From contig JAZLLT010000042.1 in the NCBI GenBank assembly GCA_045598325.1, positions 1 to 64,000 of the forward strand: a stretch of 64,000 nt of DNA, given 5' to 3'. The DNA is from RUG14130 sp045598325 (GTDB lineage Bacteria; Bacillota; Clostridia; Christensenellales; Aristaeellaceae). Under the pieces are notes generated by a model. That model ran no database searches and was not told the origin of the DNA. It saw only the letters and a program-made list of their open reading frames with translations. Positions within the stretch are counted from its first letter, which is position 1, and each line of letters opens with the position of its first letter. Shown piece by piece: positions 59,359-64,000 of this stretch. The translations under genes and the position numbers were made by a program.

Positions 59359-61383
59359 ATGACCGGAAGAATCCAGAAACTCAAGGATTATCAGTGGGAA
59401 AGAAAACACCACGCACAGAGGATGAATGTGCCTGCGGGCATTGAGGATGCGTACCGGAAACAGGATCTTTCCGATGCGATGAGGACAGCCGTCCGCATGC
59501 AGAAGGCGCTTGCCGCGGAAAAACCGTTCCTGTTCCCGGAGGAAGTGTTTGCGTTTACGCGCACGATCCCCAATCTTCCGAGCATCTTTTCTGAAGAAGA
59601 ATGGACAAAAATCAAGGCCGAACACTATATCCATGAAATGGGTACCATCAGCAATCTTTCTCCGGATTACGAAAAAGTGATTGCGAGCGGTCTTGTTTCC
59701 ATCCGTGAAAAACTCGGCGACGGCGATGAACACCGCGCCATGGCGATGTCGATTGATGCCGTGCTGGATCTCACAAAGAGATATGCAGAGGAAGCCGAAA
59801 AGCAGGGAAGAAATGATATTGCCGATATCCTGAAACGCGTGCCCGCATACGGAGCGCGGACATTCCGCGAGGCACTTCAGTCACTGCGCATTCTACATTA
59901 CAGCATGTGGTGCGAAGGCGATTATCACAATACGCTGGGCCGTTTTGACCAGTACATGATGCCCTATCTGCAGGCTGACCTTGATGCCGGTATCGAAACG
60001 GAAGAGAGCGCGTTTGAATTGCTCGAGGCGTTCTTCCTTTCCTGCAACCGTGACAGCGACCTGTATCCCGGCATGCAGCAGGGCGACAACGGGCAGAGCA
60101 TCGTGCTGGGCGGCATGACAAAGGACGGCCGGGATGGCTATAACCTGCTCTCCGGCATGTGCTTGAAAGCAAGCGGCGAGTTGAAACTCATCGATCCCAA
60201 GATCAATCTGCGCGTCAACAAGAATACGCCTCTGTGGGTGTATGAGCTGGGTACGCAGCTGACGAAATTAGGACTGGGCTTCCCGCAATATGAAAACGAT
60301 GATGTGGCGATCCCCGCACTCAAGGAACTGGGCTATGCGGAGGAGGACGCCCGCAACTACGCAATGGCCGCCTGCTGGGAATTCATTATTCCGGCAAGGG
60401 GCATGGAAATCCCGAATATCGGAGCACTGCCCTTCGCCAACACGGTGGATGCTGTCATCCGCAGTAAACTGCCTGCCGTGAAAACCATGGCGGAACTGAA
60501 AGAGATCATCAAAGAAGACATTTTCAGACGCGTCAGGGAAACGGTAGAGAACTGCAAAAATCTCTATGCCGTGCCTTCGCCGTATCTGTCCCTGTTCTTT
60601 GACGGATGTGTTGAGAAGGGCAAAGATATCGCGGACGGCTGCACCTACAATAACTGGGGGTTGCATGGAACCGGACTGGCGTGCGCAGCGGATATGCTTG
60701 CGGCAGTAGAACAGCAGGTGTTCTCCGGCAAGGTTAAACCGGAGGAACTGATTGCTGCCATGCAGGCGGATTTTGACGGATATGACGAGCTGCGTGATAC
60801 GCTCAAGAACCATTGCCCGAAGATGGGCAACGATGATGACAATGTCGACAAGTATGCCTGCTGGCTGCTTGAGACCTTCTCGGAAGCTGTAAAGGGTCTC
60901 AAGAATGACCGCGGCGGCATCATTCGCGCAGGAACCGGCAGCGCCATGTATTACATCTTCCATGCCAGTGAAATGGGTGCTACCGCGGATGGAAGAGAGG
61001 CAGGTGTGCCTTTGCCCGCGAACTACGCTCCTTCGCTGAACATCAAACTGAATGGCCCCGTATCACTCATCAAGTCCTTCACAAAGCCGGACCTTTCAAA
61101 GACAATCAACGGCGGACCTCTGACGATAGAATTCTCCGAGAGCGTGTTTACGCAGGAGGAATCCATCACAAAGGTGGCACAGCTCGTGCAACTGTTTGTC
61201 CAAAGAGGCGGCCATCAGCTGCAGCTCAATACTGTAAACAGGGATCGGCTTGTGGATGCGCAGCAGCACCCGGAGAACTACAGGAATCTGATCGTAAGAG
61301 TATGGGGTTGGAGCGGATATTTCGTGGAACTGGATAAGTGCTATCAGGATCACATCATCAGAAGAGCGGAATTGCTGATTTAA
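59359..61383 (+). CDS. Glycyl radical enzyme of unknown substrate (PFL-like)
   Basis: A 674-residue enzyme, about 100-150 residues shorter than most glycyl radical enzymes. The radical site is 'LIVRVWGWSGYFVELDKCYQ', with Gly650 in the RVxG motif and Trp where Tyr or Phe is common. The thiyl cysteine is Cys339 in 'NYAMAACWEFIIPARGMEIP'; Glu341 two residues later gives the Cys-x-Glu arrangement of the dehydratase and decarboxylase branches, unlike the Cys-Cys of pyruvate formate-lyase. It is oxygen sensitive and cytosolic. It starts one base after GH51 and is followed by its activase. I do not recognise a known subfamily; an elimination on an arabinose-derived compound is inferred from context. 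Confidence 0.88.
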   Translation: MTGRIQKLKDYQWERKHHAQRMNVPAGIEDAYRKQDLSDAMRTAVRMQKALAAEKPFLFPEEVFAFTRTIPNLPSIFSEEEWTKIKAEHYIHEMGTISNLSPDYEKVIASGLVSIREKLGDGDEHRAMAMSIDAVLDLTKRYAEEAEKQGRNDIADILKRVPAYGARTFREALQSLRILHYSMWCEGDYHNTLGRFDQYMMPYLQADLDAGIETEESAFELLEAFFLSCNRDSDLYPGMQQGDNGQSIVLGGMTKDGRDGYNLLSGMCLKASGELKLIDPKINLRVNKNTPLWVYELGTQLTKLGLGFPQYENDDVAIPALKELGYAEEDARNYAMAACWEFIIPARGMEIPNIGALPFANTVDAVIRSKLPAVKTMAELKEIIKEDIFRRVRETVENCKNLYAVPSPYLSLFFDGCVEKGKDIADGCTYNNWGLHGTGLACAADMLAAVEQQVFSGKVKPEELIAAMQADFDGYDELRDTLKNHCPKMGNDDDNVDKYACWLLETFSEAVKGLKNDRGGIIRAGTGSAMYYIFHASEMGATADGREAGVPLPANYAPSLNIKLNGPVSLIKSFTKPDLSKTINGGPLTIEFSESVFTQEESITKVAQLVQLFVQRGGHQLQLNTVNRDRLVDAQQHPENYRNLIVRVWGWSGYFVELDKCYQDHIIRRAELLI

Positions 61384-61390
61384 CGGAAAG

Positions 61391-61418
61391 AGGGATCATT
61401 CGGAAGGATGATCCCTCG
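61391..61418 (+). other. Hairpin between glycyl radical enzyme and activase genes
   Basis: Perfect 10-bp stem GAGGGATCAT/ATGATCCCTC with an eight-base loop and no T run. It probably makes the activase less expressed than the enzyme, as expected for a catalyst needed in small amounts. It also argues against a start at 61408. Confidence 0.7.
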
Positions 61419-61440
61419 TATGCTTGCAAAAGAGGAAATT

Positions 61441-62292
61441 ATGAGCGAAGGAATCGTCTTCGATATCAAGGAATTTGCGGTATTTGACGGCCCCGGGATC
61501 CGTACGACGGTTTTTATGAAGGGATGTCCGCTCCGCTGTCAATGGTGTCATAATCCTGAGGGGCTGTCGGCTAAGCCGCAGCTCATGGTCAGCAAGGCGG
61601 CATGCGTCCACTGCGGCGCGTGTGAGGAGGTATGTGAGTCACCTGATCATTGCACTGTGTGTGGAAAATGTGTTCCGGTATGCAAGGGCGGGTTCCGAAA
61701 AATCTGCGGAACGAAATGGGATTCCGATGCCCTTGCGGCGCGGCTTTCCAAAGACAGGGATGTCTACGCGCTTTCGGACGGCGGCGTCACCTTTTCGGGC
61801 GGGGAACCGCTCATGCAGTGGGATTTTGTGCGCGATGTATTTACGAAACTGAATGGCATCCACCGCGCGATCGAGACCAGCGGCTATGCCCCGGATGATG
61901 TGTTCCGTTCCGCAATGGAAACCTGTGACCTGATCATGATGGACTGGAAGGTGTCCGATCCGGAATTGCATAAAAAGTATACGGGAGTGGAACAAAGTAT
62001 CATCAGAGAACATGCAAAAATGCTTGCGGAAGGGGAGACGCCATTCATAATCCGTATGCCCATTATTCCAACGGTAAATGATAACGAAGAACATTTCAAA
62101 ACAGTAGCAGAAATGTTCAGAAATGCGGAAAAATTAGTCAGAGTCGATATCCTTCCGTATCAACGAGCGGCCGGCGCGAAATATGAAATGGTAGGTAAAA
62201 CCTATACCCCGGATTTTGATGAAATGAAAAAGCTTGAATATCATACGGAATTCTTTGAACAGGAAGGAATAAACTATCATATTTTTAGATAG
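61441..62292 (+). CDS. Radical SAM glycyl-radical-enzyme activase
   Basis: The start at 61441 follows GAGG by seven bases and begins just before the conserved 'IVFDIKEFAVFDGPGIRTTV'; 283 residues. The radical SAM cluster ligands are Cys29, Cys33 and Cys36 in 'GCPLRCQWCHNPEG'. A ferredoxin-like insert ('CVHCGACEEVC', 'CTVCGKCVPVC') gives ligands for two more [4Fe-4S] clusters, as in activases of dehydratase-type enzymes; PFL activase lacks it. 'GGVTFSGGEPLMQ' binds SAM. It generates the glycyl radical on Gly650 of the preceding enzyme. Last gene of the operon. Confidence 0.95.
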   Translation: MSEGIVFDIKEFAVFDGPGIRTTVFMKGCPLRCQWCHNPEGLSAKPQLMVSKAACVHCGACEEVCESPDHCTVCGKCVPVCKGGFRKICGTKWDSDALAARLSKDRDVYALSDGGVTFSGGEPLMQWDFVRDVFTKLNGIHRAIETSGYAPDDVFRSAMETCDLIMMDWKVSDPELHKKYTGVEQSIIREHAKMLAEGETPFIIRMPIIPTVNDNEEHFKTVAEMFRNAEKLVRVDILPYQRAAGAKYEMVGKTYTPDFDEMKKLEYHTEFFEQEGINYHIFR

Positions 62293-62330
62293 TACCAACC
62301 ACAGTTGCAGGGGACATTCATTGAAATGCA

Positions 62331-62378
62331 GTAGGTTCCATAGGGAACAGCCTGCGGTTTTCGGAAGATAACTGAATC
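62331..62378 (+). repeat. Second copy of the segment found at 47271
   Basis: GTAGGTTCCATAG and, 17 bases later, TCGGAAGATAAC followed by TGAATCC match the copy at 47271, where the gap is 18 bases and the base after GATAAC is A. The middle differs. The two copies bracket the 15-kb arabinofuranoside locus. Here a GTTCC/GGAAC mini-hairpin is possible; the 62293-62433 gap holds nothing else I can identify. Confidence 0.6.
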
Positions 62379-62433
62379 CTAAGTACTATATCGTAAGTCG
62401 TAAATCATGTCAGCGCGGTGATTTGAATAGAGA

Positions 62434-63294
62434 TTAGGCCATTTTCTTGATATTATGTGACGGCTTCATGTGTATCCGGTTTCTAAACAAATGCTGCCCT
62501 CCACAGAGAGCAGCGCTGATATGAAATGTAAATATGATTTGGTAGAGATGAATGGACAGGAAGTCTTTTATTCCGCCTTCGTGCTGCATCATGCTGAGTC
62601 CGAGGATGTGATTTCTCCACAGCTGCCGCAGGCTGTTGCCCCGGTCATGGTTTCCGAAATTGTACTGTATGAAGTCTTCTTCGGACATTTGACTGCAGTC
62701 AAAGCACATGCTTTCCCCTGTCACCCGGAAATAACTGCTGTTCCTGTCTTTGATTTTCTGCTCTTCGCCTTTACCGATCCGGTAGCCCTGCTCGGTATAC
62801 TTGACTTCGATGCCGATGCCGCAGCGTCTGCCGTGCGCATCTTCATAATCCACATATGTGTCGAACGATGTCAGGTCATTCAAGTATTCTTCCTTTGGGG
62901 ACGGGGCGTATTCTATGATGATATCCCGTACAGCTTCCACATCTCGTCCGGTCAGTGTGCGGAAAAGGACAGCCGCTTTCGTGAGGTCGTGGCGCATCGG
63001 GAAGAACACATTATAGGGGATATGTTCGCTGCGCAGGACATTTGACAGAATCGCGCCTGTTTTGCCCTTCAAAGCGGCCTTGATTTCATCGCGGAACGGT
63101 GCGTAGAAATTCACTCCGGACGCGGCATCCTCCGAGGATATGACATTTCCGTAGCAGCCGCTCTTTTTTGTGTTCGATACGGCGGGAACCTTCATTTCCT
63201 TCTCACGGAAGTCGGATTGATATTTCCGAGCCTTTGCCTGCCAGGGTGTATCGTATTTGTACGCCTCGATGGGGAATGATTGCCTGTTATCCAT
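62434..63294 (-). CDS. PD-(D/E)XK nuclease-like protein with altered C terminus
   Basis: A 286-residue frame. The core 'FDTYVDYEDAHGRRCGIGIE' followed by 'VKYTEQGYR' shows Asp149 and Glu163-x-Lys165, the PD-(D/E)XK catalytic pattern, and 'SYFRVTGESMCF' and 'RGNSLRQLWRNHILGLSM' continue a family-like sequence. After 'GGIKDFLSIHLY' (about residue 245) the translation loses its character and ends 'RIHMKPSHNIKKMA', suggesting a 3' frameshift or replacement next to the repeat at 62331. It may be a decayed defence- or mobile-element nuclease; full activity is doubtful. Confidence 0.62.
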   Translation of the reverse strand: MDNRQSFPIEAYKYDTPWQAKARKYQSDFREKEMKVPAVSNTKKSGCYGNVISSEDAASGVNFYAPFRDEIKAALKGKTGAILSNVLRSEHIPYNVFFPMRHDLTKAAVLFRTLTGRDVEAVRDIIIEYAPSPKEEYLNDLTSFDTYVDYEDAHGRRCGIGIEVKYTEQGYRIGKGEEQKIKDRNSSYFRVTGESMCFDCSQMSEEDFIQYNFGNHDRGNSLRQLWRNHILGLSMMQHEGGIKDFLSIHLYQIIFTFHISAALCGGQHLFRNRIHMKPSHNIKKMA

Positions 63295-63380
63295 AACTTC
63301 TGTGTCTTTCCGGTTCTTTCAAAGCAGAATCTCCGCTTGCCTGCCGCCTGTTATTGCGTCTTTTGGGTCCCGCGCGGCTC

Positions 63381-63908
63381 TCATTCTGCGCGTCTGCGCC
63401 GGAGGATAAGGGTCACAACGGCAAGCGCGGACAGAATGTTCAGCGCGATGAGCGGAAATAGGGATGTGGTGTCACCGGTATCCGGAAGTAACGATTGATT
63501 GCTGATTTTGACCGGATCGGGCGAAACGGTGTATCCGCCGTTTCCATCGGTCTCTACCGTGACCGGATGCGCTGCTGTATCCAAAATGTATATCTGGTCA
63601 AGGGCGGAATCGGCGATCTCCCGCACATAAAAGACCGACTTGTTCCCCCGTTCAAGCTGAAATTTGAATTCAAATGAACCGTCGGGGCCGTTCACGGCCT
63701 GAACCGGCATGCCGTTTCCGTCTATGACGGGGGTCATATCATCGTAGAGGAGTTCAAATGAGAACAGGCCTTCCGCAGATTTATTCGCGGGCTGACCGTT
63801 GATATACCCCCGCCCGTATATGACGACCTCCGTTTCGTCAGCGAACGCAGCGGAAATCATTGCAAGCAGAGTAATGATCAATACGCACAGGAAAACGGTT
63901 TTTCTCAT
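63381..63908 (-). CDS. Sortase-anchored surface protein, FctA/Spy0128-like pilin domain
   Basis: A 175-residue protein behind GTGGAGGTGG. It has signal 'MRKTVFLCVLIITLLAMISA' cleaved after 'FA' before 'DETEVV', one beta-sandwich domain ('GLFSFELLYDDMTPVIDGNG', 'SVFYVREIADSALDQIYILD') and a wall-sorting signal: LPDTG at 141-145, a hydrophobic stretch and 'LRRRRAE'. The domain resembles streptococcal minor-pilin (FctA, Spy0128-like) domains, whose Lys-Asn isopeptide bonds are possible here but not proven. No pilin sortase is in view. A sortase substrate supports a Gram-positive wall. Confidence 0.82.
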   Translation of the reverse strand: MRKTVFLCVLIITLLAMISAAFADETEVVIYGRGYINGQPANKSAEGLFSFELLYDDMTPVIDGNGMPVQAVNGPDGSFEFKFQLERGNKSVFYVREIADSALDQIYILDTAAHPVTVETDGNGGYTVSPDPVKISNQSLLPDTGDTTSLFPLIALNILSALAVVTLILRRRRAE

Positions 63909-64000
63909 AATTCCACCTCCACGGGGTCCTGAGTATGCGTTAAACTGAATCTCGGTTCGTATATCAGCCGTCTTGGGCTGCTTTGCTTTCAGTACCGATC

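Noticed and set aside
61408..61440. Earlier start for the activase gene at 61408 or 61420
   Set aside because: Both lie in or next to the 10-bp hairpin, and homology begins only after the ATG at 61441, which has its own GAGG site.

Overview
The window looks like chromosomal DNA from an anaerobic, carbohydrate-degrading Bacillota of the clostridial (possibly Christensenellales-like) gut or rumen type. The grounds are strong AGGAGG-type ribosome binding sites, sigma-A promoters, LplB/YtcP-type sugar permeases with unlinked ATPase, membrane-bound AraC regulators, a sortase (LPDTG) protein, and a glycyl radical enzyme with its activase. The lineage is an inference; there is no rRNA or tRNA in the window to settle it.

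Layout. (1) 1-9.4 kb: a 5'-truncated Gfo/Idh/MocA oxidoreductase and a TIM-barrel protein, then a tightly coupled operon: URO-D-like protein, two FAD proteins, a GH36-like enzyme and a clan GH-A hydrolase. (2) 9.5-16.4 kb: sugar ABC importer (two permeases, binding protein), AraC-type sensor-regulator and a second URO-D-like gene; a GH1 gene converges on it (16.4-17.7 kb). (3) 17.7-18.65 kb: gene-poor DNA with short tandem repeats. (4) 18.7-25.0 kb: an operon of MBOAT acyltransferase, DHHW protein, membrane-anchored TPR/RCC1 protein, FkbH-like HAD protein and acyl carrier protein. By analogy with Dlt it looks like an envelope acylation machine that loads a phosphoglycerate-derived acyl group instead of D-alanine. 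(5) 25.2-34.6 kb: third URO-D-like gene (with an in-frame TGA near its expected N terminus), cysteine desulfidase, PLC-X phosphodiesterase, GH31, esterase, nitroreductase and CstA-like transporter. (6) 34.9-45.7 kb: AraC regulator, second ABC importer, then GH39-like, GH29 and GH3 enzymes. (7) 45.7-47.3 kb: gene debris, comprising an rRNA-methyltransferase tail fragment, cas1 and cas2 pseudogenes and a three-repeat type I-C-like CRISPR remnant. (8) 47.4-62.3 kb: LacI-controlled arabinofuranoside locus with a third importer, a small secreted sandwich protein, two tandem secreted GH51-like enzymes, cytoplasmic GH43 and GH51, and a glycyl radical enzyme with its radical-SAM activase. (9) 62.4-63.9 kb: a PD-(D/E)XK nuclease-like gene with a damaged 3' end and a sortase-anchored surface protein.

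How it works together: three independent oligosaccharide uptake-and-cleavage modules, each with its own regulator, feed cytoplasmic glycosidases. None carries its own ATPase, so a shared ATPase elsewhere is expected. The two strongest candidates for undescribed biology are the MBOAT-DHHW-RCC1-FkbH-ACP operon and the short glycyl radical enzyme (Cys-x-Glu active site, RVWGW radical site) inside the arabinofuranosidase operon.
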